23,487 nt of DNA from positions 1-23,487 of the IMG/VR virus record IMGVR_UViG_3300023174_000643, one strand, 5' to 3'. The notes below the pieces were generated by a model that was not told the DNA's origin, did not search any database, and was given only the letters and a program-made list of their open reading frames with translations. A program made the position numbers and the translations under genes. Shown one piece after another: positions 1 to 8,503 of this stretch; position 1 is the first letter of the stretch; each line of letters starts with the position of its first letter. The stretch comes from a virus.

Positions 1-565
1 TAGGAGCATCAGTTCCCGATACATTAGTTTGAAAAGCTGTAGCAGTTCCGCCTACTGATATCTTGCGGATAGTGTAATCATCGTGAAGTAAGATACCGTT
101 GATGCTAGACCAACGAATAGACCTAGCATATTGAACTGGGCGTAGGTTAGTAGCAATAGTTCCAGTAGTTGTATTAGTAGATGTGTTATCTCTAAGTAAA
201 GTTACTTGACCTTTAGTCCAGATATTACAACCTTTAGAGTACTTGTATTGGAAACGAAGTGATTCATCCTGTGCTGGTTCAAAGAAGGTAATACCTTGAC
301 CTAAATGAAATGTTGATTGAGAACGGATCCACCAACCGGTAAGAGTCTGCTCACCAGGTTCTCTAGTTGTATCTAATTGTTGCTTGCGATACTGAGCAGT
401 TACGCGACGGTATGGTGAGTCATCACTAGTCTCTAAGAAAAATGGTTGTCCGCCAATAGCAATATCGTAGGCAACGGTTGATCCGCTATATGATGAATTA
501 ACTGGAGGGTTCGAGAGGGTATAGGGAATTTTTTCCGTGATGTCATCGCCAAATGGTGGAACCAT
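1..565 (-). CDS. Large tail structural protein, N-terminal 188 residues (continues off window)
   Basis: Frame open from ATG 565 (AAGGAG five bases upstream) to the window edge, no stop. Begins MVPPFGDDITEKIPYTLSNP; then GGQPFFLETSDDSPYRRVTA, QYRKQQLDTTREPGEQTLTG, WWIRSQSTFHLGQGITFFEP, DESLRFQYKYSKGCNIWTKG and QVTLLRDN, followed by a beta-rich part (ARSIRWSSINGILLHDDYTI). The PFFxxTSDDxPYRR...DPGEQxLTGWWxRSQSxFHxGxGI pattern is a known type of actinobacterial-phage tail proteins, in my memory, often followed by beta-propeller-like repeats. Tail or appendage role likely; precise function unknown. Confidence 0.7.
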   Translation of the reverse strand, partial: MVPPFGDDITEKIPYTLSNPPVNSSYSGSTVAYDIAIGGQPFFLETSDDSPYRRVTAQYRKQQLDTTREPGEQTLTGWWIRSQSTFHLGQGITFFEPAQDESLRFQYKYSKGCNIWTKGQVTLLRDNTSTNTTTGTIATNLRPVQYARSIRWSSINGILLHDDYTIRKISVGGTATAFQTNVSGTDAP

Positions 566-587
566 TATTCTCCTTAAATTTGGACAC

Positions 588-618
588 AAAAAAGTAAGCC
601 TTTTAGCCTCGGTGCTTA
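588..618 (-). terminator. Possible intrinsic terminator after the 74-aa gene
   Basis: On the transcribed strand TAAGC...GGCTTA forms a 5-6 bp stem (one bulged A) followed by CTTTTTTG, a run of six T. The stem is short and GC-poor, so efficiency is probably modest. It lies between the 74-aa gene and the large tail gene, the only place in the window with a hairpin plus T-run. Confidence 0.5.
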
Positions 619-636
619 GGAGGAATTTAAAACTTA

Positions 637-861
637 TTACTTAGTTAGTGCTGCGATCTCTTCTGCAGTTAAACCAAGGGAAGCAAGCTTTGCGTTAGCA
701 GATTCTTTAGCGGCAGCCTTAGCTGCAGCCTCTGCCTCTTCGGCAGCCTTCTGTACTGCATACTCTGCAGCCATAGCCTCACGCTCTGCGATCTCCTCTG
801 CGGTTAGTTCAACCTCAGTAGTAACTCCAGTAGAGCAATCTACGATTAGTTTAGTTGGCAT
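637..861 (-). CDS. 74-aa acidic helical protein (tail-associated)
   Basis: Begins MPTKLIVDCSTGVTTEVELT, then an Ala/Glu/Lys helix (EEAEAAAKAAAKESANAKLA) and a SLGLTAEEIAAL end. I recall this KLIVDCSTG...ELTAEEIAEREAM...LGLTEEEIAAL pattern as widespread in phage tail regions (fibre-assembly-like small proteins). The helical middle probably forms a coiled coil. ATG 861 with AAAGGA six to seven bases upstream. It follows the HNH gene by 14 bases; before insertion of that gene it would have followed the paralogue array directly. Confidence 0.75.
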   Translation of the reverse strand: MPTKLIVDCSTGVTTEVELTAEEIAEREAMAAEYAVQKAAEEAEAAAKAAAKESANAKLASLGLTAEEIAALTK

Positions 862-875
862 TGTTTTTCCTTTCG

Positions 876-1421
876 TTAGTTAAGCGTTAAATGTGGTGCG
901 TATTGTTCTAGTATTTCTAAAGCATATTTAATTTTATCTTCTATGCGTTGACCTTTGGGTTGTTTAATAGACCAAAGTTCTAGGTTCTCAATTCTATTAT
1001 CAAACCTATCACCGTTTTTGTGATGAACATTCTCATCTTCTGTTAATGGTCTACCAAGATGTTCAGACATAATTAGGCGATGTTCAAATATCCATCCTTT
1101 AGAATCTGAATTAGGATGACCATAGGCTGGAACCACTTTATAATATTTACGTTTACCTTTATGGCCTTTTTCTCTTGCAAAAGGATCTCCATAAAATTTA
1201 ACTCTACGATAGTGCATCTGACACATACCTTTAGCGGTATGAGGTTTTAAACATTTGCGTTTATCTTGAGTAATAATCGTACAGGTTTCATATTGTATTT
1301 CTCTACCCATACGACCTTCTGTTAATGGGTTACCCCATTTTCTATATTTTTTATAATGGTTAGCACAGTAACCTTTTGCGCGATGGATATTATTACACTT
1401 ATCAATAGAGCAGGTTTTCAT
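876..1421 (-). CDS. HNH endonuclease with two N-terminal zinc-finger-like modules (181 aa)
   Basis: Free-standing homing-type nuclease. HNH_3 core near residues 110-150: GWIFEHRLIMSEHLGRPL then ENVHHKNGDRFDNRIENLEL, with HH at 133-134, the first catalytic His among them, and the Asn and final residues of the beta-beta-alpha-metal fold in IENLELW. Two Cys-rich modules precede it: C4, C9, C19, H22 (GYCANHYKKYRKWGNP) and C47, C57, C67, H70 (GMCQMHYRRVKFYGDP), likely zinc-binding DNA-recognition elements. No intron is apparent; both flanking genes are intact. No ribosome site, as expected for a poorly translated mobile gene. Probably a selfish insert in the tail module. Confidence 0.9.
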   Translation of the reverse strand: MKTCSIDKCNNIHRAKGYCANHYKKYRKWGNPLTEGRMGREIQYETCTIITQDKRKCLKPHTAKGMCQMHYRRVKFYGDPFAREKGHKGKRKYYKVVPAYGHPNSDSKGWIFEHRLIMSEHLGRPLTEDENVHHKNGDRFDNRIENLELWSIKQPKGQRIEDKIKYALEILEQYAPHLTLN

Positions 1422-1435
1422 ACAAATTATTGTAT
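1420..1435 (-). other. Small palindrome across HNH gene start
   Basis: ATACAA and TTGTAT arms around a 4-base centre, overlapping the first two bases of the HNH ATG. No Shine-Dalgarno is present upstream, so this may limit translation or be chance in AT-rich DNA. Confidence 0.35.
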
Positions 1436-1438
1436 CAC

Positions 1439-1957
1439 TTAACTGGACGATATTCCATATAGATAAGCGGTTGAGTATTGAACAAAATTTGCACTTGCTG
1501 AAGGATAAATGTATAAAGACGAAATTGCAGTTGTTCTATCCCATAATGCAGCCGTCATAGTTAAATATCCAGTTGTTGCATTATTTTCATCAACAGATTC
1601 AATAGATAACGATTTGTAATTACTAGAAGTATAATTTGGTATGTAGATTTGATTATTACTAAATGTACTTGCAGTATTATTGGCTGCGGGTATTATTGTT
1701 TTTATTAAACCATCCTGACCTGATGACGCTGATGCACCATCGCCTTGTAAATACCTCATATTAGTTGCGCCTGTATTAGTTGGTTGTTGATTATTTGGCC
1801 TAATATCTGGAACATTATATAAAGCAGCATTGTCACCTCTTGCAGACAAAACTAAACATAAATCAGTATAAGTTGAGGGTATAGAAATAAAAGACATTGA
1901 AGCCGCACCACCACTACCAACCGTAACACTTGATATGAGCGTATAAGTCGCTGCCAT
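1439..1957 (-). CDS. Tandem beta-rich tail paralogue 3 (172 aa)
   Basis: Starts MAATYTLISSVTVGSGGAAS, then MSFISIPSTYTDLCLVLSAR, NMRYLQGDGASASSGQDG, QIYIPNYTSSNYKSLSIESV, AALWDRTTAISSLYIYPSAS, ending YLYGISSS. Third member of the tandem family. ATG 1957; AAAGG about nine bases upstream lies inside a possible 9-codon leader frame (1988-1959, starting in TAATG on the previous stop), which may pass ribosomes on to this gene. Followed by an HNH endonuclease gene. Confidence 0.75.
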   Translation of the reverse strand: MAATYTLISSVTVGSGGAASMSFISIPSTYTDLCLVLSARGDNAALYNVPDIRPNNQQPTNTGATNMRYLQGDGASASSGQDGLIKTIIPAANNTASTFSNNQIYIPNYTSSNYKSLSIESVDENNATTGYLTMTAALWDRTTAISSLYIYPSASANFVQYSTAYLYGISSS

Positions 1958-1987
1958 ATTATTTTACCTTTCTAAGGTTAGTAGTCA

Positions 1988-2482
1988 TTATGCTTTTAAT
2001 ATTCCGTAGATGGTGAAGGTTGAACCTGAAGCAATATTAAAACCATCACCCAATAAACTTATTGATGTAATTGCAGAGGTACTTCTCCATAACATAACAG
2101 AAGCATAAACAGCACCGCTTGGGTAATTTTCTCTTGATAAAAAAGTTTTATAGGTTGTGGTGTTAGAATAATTTTGAAAATTAACAATAGCGTTTCCAAA
2201 ACTATCTACTGCTTGACCTATTGTTAAATAACCATTAGCGCTATTTGTATTTCTAAAACTTCCAGCAGTAGAACCATCTCCATACATACCAGTACGAGAA
2301 TAATTTGTACTGCTATCACTATTAACTCTTAATAATAAATAATTATTACCACCCGAACCTGTAGTTTTACCATTTACAACTAATACTAAATCAGTATATG
2401 AACCACTAATAGAACTAAAGGTAACCGAAGCAGTTGCACTACCTAAAGTAGTTGTCGCTATCTTTTCGTATGTTGATGCCAT
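1988..2482 (-). CDS. Tandem beta-rich tail paralogue 2 (164 aa)
   Basis: Starts MASTYEKIATTTLGSATASV, then TFSSISGSYTDLVLVVNGKT, LRVNSDSSTNYSRTGMYGDG, FQNYSNTTTYKTFLSRENYP, VMLWRSTSAITSISLLGDGF and ends IYGILKA. Same block order as its neighbours on both sides. GGGAG six bases from ATG 2482. Its role is probably the same class of surface or adhesin subunit; three diverged copies suggest specialised or alternative binding. No signal peptide or membrane helix. Confidence 0.75.
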   Translation of the reverse strand: MASTYEKIATTTLGSATASVTFSSISGSYTDLVLVVNGKTTGSGGNNYLLLRVNSDSSTNYSRTGMYGDGSTAGSFRNTNSANGYLTIGQAVDSFGNAIVNFQNYSNTTTYKTFLSRENYPSGAVYASVMLWRSTSAITSISLLGDGFNIASGSTFTIYGILKA

Positions 2483-2491
2483 TATGCTCCC

Positions 2492-3037
2492 TTATTTAAT
2501 TCCGTATAGGGATATTGAAGTATATTGTGCAAAACTAGTATCTGTACTAAAACTTAAATCAGTAATAGCATTTGTATTAACTGCGTATAATGCTGAATAA
2601 AATGCTATTTCACCCGACCCATTAGCATCTGTACCAGTTAAACTTCTTATTGTTTTATTTTTATTTGTATTTGTATAATCTAAAATATCTATTATTACTG
2701 TACCAAAAATATTTGTAAAACCTGCGGCAGGTATATTTCCTATTGCTAAATTAGTTGTGCTAGTTCCAGCAGCAACACTCGCACCATCGGCATATAAATA
2801 ATGCCGTCTAGTCATAGTATTACTATTTATAGTCATCTTAAAATTTTGAAAAGTTGAACCACTAGTTGTATCTTTAGCCAAACATCTAACCTGTAAATGT
2901 GTATATGTAGAAGGTATTGAACTAAAAGTAACAGTAGAACTTCCACCTGAACCAACAGTTACGGTCGCAATAGATTCATAACTACCAGTAATTCTTTGAT
3001 AATTAGATGAAGCGTAGATACCTAAGATTGGACTCAA
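2492..3037 (-). CDS. Tandem beta-rich tail paralogue 1 (181 aa, TTG start)
   Basis: First of three tandem paralogues. Core: TGSYESIATVTVGSGGSSTV, TFSSIPSTYTHLQVR, RRHYLYADGASV, IDILDYTNTNKNKT, LYAVNTNAITDLSF and a SISLYGIK end. Start chosen at TTG 3037, which overlaps the previous stop as TTGA and has GGAG seven bases upstream; an open frame back to a TTG at 3079 has no ribosome site and would overlap the 138-aa gene by 46 bases. Likely beta-sandwich surface proteins in the fibre or tail-tip apparatus; family common in uncultured phages as I recall, function unproven. Confidence 0.68.
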   Translation of the reverse strand: MSPILGIYASSNYQRITGSYESIATVTVGSGGSSTVTFSSIPSTYTHLQVRCLAKDTTSGSTFQNFKMTINSNTMTRRHYLYADGASVAAGTSTTNLAIGNIPAAGFTNIFGTVIIDILDYTNTNKNKTIRSLTGTDANGSGEIAFYSALYAVNTNAITDLSFSTDTSFAQYTSISLYGIK

Positions 3038-3450
3038 GATAGATCTCCAATTATTAAGAACGTGTTTGAGGCTGTACAAATAACTGAAGCTGCTGAGTAC
3101 TGCGCCCTTAGTTTAGGAGCAGCGGCAGAAGCACCAGTTGAAGTAATAGTAACACCAGCACCTGCTGCAAAGGTTACCTGACCCGCACCAGTTTGAGCAA
3201 TACTTACTTGATCATTGGCTGAGAATACTGATGGAGGTACTGTTACTGTAATAGCAGAAGCATTGCTTGCTTGGACTAGTTTGTCCTTATCGCCAATAAC
3301 TAGCGTATATGTGGTACCAGTCTGTGAATTAAAGCCTACAAGGTTATTACCGGTAGGACCTGTAGGTCCTGTTGAGCCAGTACTACCTGTTGGACCCGTT
3401 GGTCCTGTAGGTCCTAAAGTATTTGGATTTGGGCTAATACTTACTGACAT
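3034..3450 (-). CDS. Collagen-linker plus duplicated fibre domain (138 aa)
   Basis: Short N-terminus (MSVSISPNPNTL), seven Gly-X-Thr triplets (residues 13-33), then residues 44-138, a beta domain about 60% identical by eye to the C-terminus of the 289-aa protein (TGTTYT, KLVQ, NASAITVTVP, VFSA, QTGAGQVT, TSTGAS, RAQ, SAA, IGD in the same order). Looks like a shortened fibre carrying the same receptor or trimerisation domain on a collagen stalk. Start 3450 with GGAG eight bases upstream and TAATG overlap; the stop TGA overlaps the next TTG start. Confidence 0.75.
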   Translation of the reverse strand: MSVSISPNPNTLGPTGPTGPTGSTGSTGPTGPTGNNLVGFNSQTGTTYTLVIGDKDKLVQASNASAITVTVPPSVFSANDQVSIAQTGAGQVTFAAGAGVTITSTGASAAAPKLRAQYSAASVICTASNTFLIIGDLS

Positions 3451-3779
3451 TATGCAATCTCCGATCCAAATGCGCTAAATGAACTTGTACCATTTGTTGA
3501 ATAAACTGTTAAAACATCTGTAGTTGCTAGGGTTATACCAGCCTGCATACTAAATACAGCTCCTCCTACTAAGGTAACTCCATATGCTACGTAGTGTTGA
3601 TTAGCCAAAGCAGCACCTGCTGGCCTTACAGCAATACGAATTGTGTCAGAAGTAGCTGAGGTATTAGCCACATTTATTGTTGACACAATAGTTGATGTTG
3701 CTGAGGGAACGGTATACAAAGTAGTTGCCGTTGCCGCTGATGGGGCTGATTGCCCTAAGACTTTATATACGGTTGCCAT
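3450..3779 (-). CDS. Beta-rich small tail protein (109 aa)
   Basis: Begins MATVYKVLGQSAPSAATATT, then LYTVPSATSTIVSTINVANT, DTIRIAVRPAGAALANQHYV and GAVFSMQAGITLATTDVLTV, ending FGSEIA. The pattern TTLYTVPSATSTIVSTINVANTS is common in small phage tail or fibre proteins that I know from memory, of unassigned function. GGAG eight bases upstream; TAATG overlaps at both ends, embedding it between the two paralogous fibre proteins. Confidence 0.75.
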   Translation of the reverse strand: MATVYKVLGQSAPSAATATTLYTVPSATSTIVSTINVANTSATSDTIRIAVRPAGAALANQHYVAYGVTLVGGAVFSMQAGITLATTDVLTVYSTNGTSSFSAFGSEIA

Positions 3780-4648
3780 TAGGCTATATCTCCGATCACT
3801 GTGAAGTTATTACTACTGGTGCAAACAATTGTTGCTGCACTAAATTGAGCACGAGTCTTAGGAGTTGTACTACTTGCTCCAGTAGAGGTAAGAACAGTTG
3901 TTCCATCTCCTTGAACCGTTACTTGACCAGCGCCAGTTTGCTGAATGTTAACCTGTTGACCTGCGCTAAATACTGCGGCAGGAACAGTAACTGTTATTGC
4001 ACTAGCATTATTTAACTGAACTAATTTATTAACATCAGTTACTGCAGGTGTATAGGTAGTACCAGTTGCTGTACTAATTGTGATATCAACATTATTCCAA
4101 GAAGCGGCAGAGCCATCTGTCTTTAGATACTTACCACCATTACCAGTTTGTGAAGGTAATCCAGTAGGTGATGCAGCCCAATTAAGTCCAAGGGTGGCTG
4201 TGCTATCTGCAACAAGGACCTGTCCATTAGACCCAACGGGTAATCTTTGCAGGGTTGCTGTTGTTCTAGTTAATAGATCACCCTTTGTAGTTAAGGTAGA
4301 TGCAGGTATTGCAGCATTAGCGGTAGTTACACCATCTCTAAAGAATACTAAGTCAGAGCTAGTAAGTACGTGTCTTACCGTTGCACCGCTTGCGTGTGCT
4401 ACGGCACTGCTACCAGCTTGTCCTCTAGTAATTGTAAAGATATCACCAGAGTTAGCGGTAACAAAACAAATCTCTTCAGTCTGAGTATCTGGGTCAATAG
4501 CAATAGTAAAGATGTCACCATTAGTAAAACCTGATCCTTGAATCAAAGGTCCACCACCACCAGCGGTAACTGTCATACTTGTTGCTATATTAGATAGCGA
4601 TGAAGCCAGAGTAGTTGCTACGCTGGTTGAGGAATATACTCTTGCCAT
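3779..4648 (-). CDS. Fibre/tail protein with two beta modules (289 aa)
   Basis: Residues 1-100 contain a beta module (GDIFTIAIDPDTQTEEICFV, TITRGQAGSSAVAHASGATV) that resembles in pattern the N-terminal module of the 300-aa protein next to it. Residues ~118-160 (TLTTKGDLLTRTTATLQRLP, GSNGQVLVADSTATLGLNW) are a classic phage-fibre motif. The C-terminal domain (195-289; LVQLNNASAITVTVPAAVFS to TVIGDIA) is duplicated in the 138-aa protein two genes on. Probably a fibre or adhesin. Start 4648 with AAGGAAG; the stop overlaps the next ATG (TAATG). Confidence 0.75.
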   Translation of the reverse strand: MARVYSSTSVATTLASSLSNIATSMTVTAGGGGPLIQGSGFTNGDIFTIAIDPDTQTEEICFVTANSGDIFTITRGQAGSSAVAHASGATVRHVLTSSDLVFFRDGVTTANAAIPASTLTTKGDLLTRTTATLQRLPVGSNGQVLVADSTATLGLNWAASPTGLPSQTGNGGKYLKTDGSAASWNNVDITISTATGTTYTPAVTDVNKLVQLNNASAITVTVPAAVFSAGQQVNIQQTGAGQVTVQGDGTTVLTSTGASSTTPKTRAQFSAATIVCTSSNNFTVIGDIA

Positions 4649-4658
4649 TTATTCTTCC

Positions 4659-5561
4659 TTACTTGGAGTAGTGAGTTCTGATAGGGAACAGAGATTGCAA
4701 CTTAACAGACTCTTCTTGGAGACGTTGTTGGTACAAAGCGAAAACATATTTAGAAGCTGAAGCACCAGATGTTGAAGGTAACTTAGTATCTGCTAGATCT
4801 GCCTCGGCGCTGGTAAGGTTAATTCTACCGGTATCAAGATAAGACAGTAATCTGTATGCAGCACCGAGAGTAGTAACATCTCTTGTGGATTCTGGTAATC
4901 CTGTAACTGTCGTATAATTATCAGTGCTATTAGTGAGGTTATTTGGTAAAGCGGAATAGTAGACTTGGACCGTACGACCAGGCATAATCTTGTCATAAAT
5001 ATTCACCGTCTTTGTTGTATTAAATGCTGCTACGTTAGCCATCTTATCGATACGCCACTTGTTAACTGGTAACCATTCTTTAGATGGACCAACAGTCTGC
5101 CAAGATATATACAGCACATCTCTTGCATCATTTGGTAAAGTGTATGCAACTTGCGCTGCATTAAAAGTAAAAGTAGTTGAATAGATACCGAATAGTTTTG
5201 GATAGTAAGAACTGATCGTATCGTTAATAGCTTGTTGAATAGTTGTTCTAGGAAAGGTAGGAGTCATAGTAATCTGAGCGTTCTCAGCGTGAGGAGATGG
5301 TGTAGTTCCTTGGTATCCTCTACCAAATCCTGGTATTACATTAAGAGTTAAGTTAGTTCTATCAAAGGATGTAACCCAGATAAGTTCATCACCAATCTCA
5401 ATAATACCTTTAGCAAGGTTCTCTGCTGATCCAATCTGGATAGATAGGTCAGTAGCAGTAATGCCACCAGTGTTGGCTAGGTTAGTTATGCGATCTTGAC
5501 GAAGCGTATAGCCTGCAAGATTTGCTCTAACCTCAGATATCATCTGACTAAGTGTTGTCAT
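4659..5561 (-). CDS. Connector/adaptor-like structural protein (300 aa)
   Basis: A 300-aa protein. N-terminus MTTLSQMISEVRANLAGYTL; residues about 35-100 form a beta module (EIGDELIWVTSFDRTNLTLN, then GFGRGYQGTTPSPHAENAQI); helix FPRTTIQQAINDTISSYYPK; middle beta region (YTLPNDARDVLYISWQTV, ~140-210); C-terminal helices (YRLLSYLDTGRINLTSAEAD, YVFALYQQRLQEES). This helix-beta-helix plan, with 'QAINDTISSYYPKLFGI', is what I expect of phage head-tail adaptor or neck proteins, the only such candidate in the window. Start 5561 with AGGTGG; inside the last codons of the glycosyltransferase. Placement among fibre genes is unusual, so assignment stays moderate. Confidence 0.6.
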   Translation of the reverse strand: MTTLSQMISEVRANLAGYTLRQDRITNLANTGGITATDLSIQIGSAENLAKGIIEIGDELIWVTSFDRTNLTLNVIPGFGRGYQGTTPSPHAENAQITMTPTFPRTTIQQAINDTISSYYPKLFGIYSTTFTFNAAQVAYTLPNDARDVLYISWQTVGPSKEWLPVNKWRIDKMANVAAFNTTKTVNIYDKIMPGRTVQVYYSALPNNLTNSTDNYTTVTGLPESTRDVTTLGAAYRLLSYLDTGRINLTSAEADLADTKLPSTSGASASKYVFALYQQRLQEESVKLQSLFPIRTHYSK

Positions 5562-6609
5562 TACCCACCTTATCTCTGTAGAACTTTAAATTTGTTTGTA
5601 ATCTTTCATCTGTTGGTGTTATCTCTAACGCCTTCTTACCGTGCTCATATGCTTCTTGCCACTGTTCTAAGTTCCAAGCCGATACTGCAATCAGATCATC
5701 TGCCATATGAGTCCAAGCCCAATCCTCTGATAAGAACTCATTTGTTCTAACAGTTTGTTCTAGGCTTATCTTGGCTACTCTGTTACATTCCTTCCACTTC
5801 TTTTGGTGGTAGTAATAGTTAGCCAAAGCTAATATAGATTCTCTACTCTGATAAACCTCAGTAGCCTGAATCAAATACTCTTCTGCATTATCGGGATCTG
5901 TCTTAGATAGAATCCGTAACGCATAAGACTTCTCTGCTGGAAATACACTGACATCTAAATACTTTTTTAGAGTCTCTGTTGCCTGTGGAAATTTCTGTTG
6001 GTAAAAGTATTCTCTTCCTAGATAATATAAGTTTCTACTATCAGGGTTTTCTTTAGCTGCCAGTTCAAGCATAGGCAGGTAATTACTTCTAGATTTCCCA
6101 CCATCTGGTAAGTGCCAAGACTCTATGTCATACTCTTTAGATGTCTCTTCACCTTCACGATCATAACCTTGCGGTACTTCGTGGATGCGATAAGACCATC
6201 TAACATTATTTCTAGTATGGATTCTAAATCCTAAGAATGATGCTTTAGGTGTTTTATCAGGATTAAAATCTGTTACAAATCTATAACGAGGTTTATGTGT
6301 ACCATCTTTATAGGCTTGCTCTAATCCTGCTCGCCAGCCTGGAAGCATAATCTCATCCATATCCATTGCGATACAGTAATCAGCATCGGCTGGTACTAAA
6401 GCAAGGGATGCGTTCCTAGCATCATCAAATCTAAATGGTTTAACTGAGATTGTATAAACTGTTATCCCAAGTTCTTTAGCAATTTTAACGGTATCATCAG
6501 TTGAACCGGTATCTGCTATAATATGATAATCAGCTTCTTTAGTTGACTCATACCATCTTTTGACGTGCTTTGCTTCGTTTAAAGCGATAGTGTAGATAGC
6601 AACTTTCAT
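5548..6609 (-). CDS. Glycosyltransferase family 2 with TPR-like C-terminus (353 aa)
   Basis: Transfers a sugar from a nucleotide-sugar donor to an unknown acceptor. N-terminal GT-A fold (residues 1-120): MKVAIYTIALNEAKHVKRWY, ADTGSTDDTVKIAKELG and DADYCIAMDMDEIMLPGW, with the DxD metal site at D83-D85-E86. Middle (about 120-185) has VRWSYRIHEVP and IESWHLPDGGKSRS, typical of GT2 enzymes of the SunS/tetratricopeptide type. Residues about 190-345 are helical repeats (NLYYLGREYFYQQKFPQATE, LALANYYYHQKKWKECNRVA, WQEAYEHGKKALEITPTDE). No signal peptide, so cytoplasmic. It lies between two fibre regions; ribosome site weak. Overlaps the next gene by 14 bases. Confidence 0.85.
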   Translation of the reverse strand: MKVAIYTIALNEAKHVKRWYESTKEADYHIIADTGSTDDTVKIAKELGITVYTISVKPFRFDDARNASLALVPADADYCIAMDMDEIMLPGWRAGLEQAYKDGTHKPRYRFVTDFNPDKTPKASFLGFRIHTRNNVRWSYRIHEVPQGYDREGEETSKEYDIESWHLPDGGKSRSNYLPMLELAAKENPDSRNLYYLGREYFYQQKFPQATETLKKYLDVSVFPAEKSYALRILSKTDPDNAEEYLIQATEVYQSRESILALANYYYHQKKWKECNRVAKISLEQTVRTNEFLSEDWAWTHMADDLIAVSAWNLEQWQEAYEHGKKALEITPTDERLQTNLKFYRDKVGNDNT

Positions 6610-6618
6610 TACGCTATT

Positions 6619-6849
6619 CTACATTCCACCTAACATTAAGATATCGGGCAACGCCGTTGCACTTGCACCTGTTGAACCAGTAGCACCAGTAGCACCTGTT
6701 GGTCCTGCAACTGTTGAAGTTGCACCAGTAGGACCGGTAGGTCCAATAGATCCTGTAGAACCAGTTGGTCCGGTAGGACCAGTTGGTCCCTGTGCTCCAA
6801 CAATAGCACTAACCCACGCTGACCCATCCCAGTATTTGAGCTGAGCCAT
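6619..6849 (-). CDS. Short collagen-like protein (76 aa)
   Basis: Anchor [17 protein letters not shown], of the YWDGSAWV type found in phage fibre proteins, then 14 Gly-X-Y triplets (residues 18-63, GPT, GAT, GST) broken by STVA after triplet 9, and a hydrophobic tail ending PDILMLGGM. The STVA-GPTG break matches the one in the 517-aa fibre. Start 6849 within TAATG; GAGGAA about ten bases upstream. Perhaps a mini-fibre or a linker that joins larger fibres by triple-helix formation; function inferred. Confidence 0.75.
   Translation of the reverse strand: MAQLKYWDGSAWVSAIVGAQGPTGPTGPTGSTGSIGPTGPTGATSTVAGPTGATGATGSTGASATALPDILMLGGM
6661..6798 (-). repeat. Short collagen-coding repeat tract
   Basis: Encodes residues 18-63 of the 76-aa protein: 14 Gly-X-Y triplets with one STVA interruption. 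Same nine-base period as the longer tract at 7751-8428. Confidence 0.85.
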
Positions 6850-6949
6850 TATTTTGTTTCCTCATCTGGAATGTCGATTTCCTCGACAATGTTGTTGTTT
6901 GGTTTTAATGGGTCGTAGCCGCCTAAACCAAAAGTTATTGATTTTGTCA

Positions 6950-6950
<1 letters not shown>
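6849..6950 (-). CDS. 33-aa acidic protein
   Basis: Begins [20 protein letters not shown] and ends [12 protein letters not shown]; acidic tail. The start overlaps the collagen gene's stop (TAATG) and its own stop overlaps the next start (TAATG), so it sits in a coupled chain of three genes. Too short for the usual gene-length cut-off. I do not know the family; the neat overlaps at both ends support it being real. Confidence 0.62.

Positions 6951-8499
<1,549 letters not shown>

Positions 8500-8503
<4 letters not shown>

Noticed and set aside
876-1957. Group I intron or intein around the HNH gene
   Set aside because: Flanking proteins are complete with own starts and stops and no split gene is seen.
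3038-3079. Longer TTG start for tail paralogue 1
   Set aside because: No ribosome site and 46-base overlap; TTG at 3037 has GGAG and the TTGA overlap.
6636-6827. Minus-strand 63-aa Leu/Gln-rich frame inside the short collagen gene
   Set aside because: Shifted-frame reading of the same repeat; the collagen frame has the fibre anchor motif and TAATG start.
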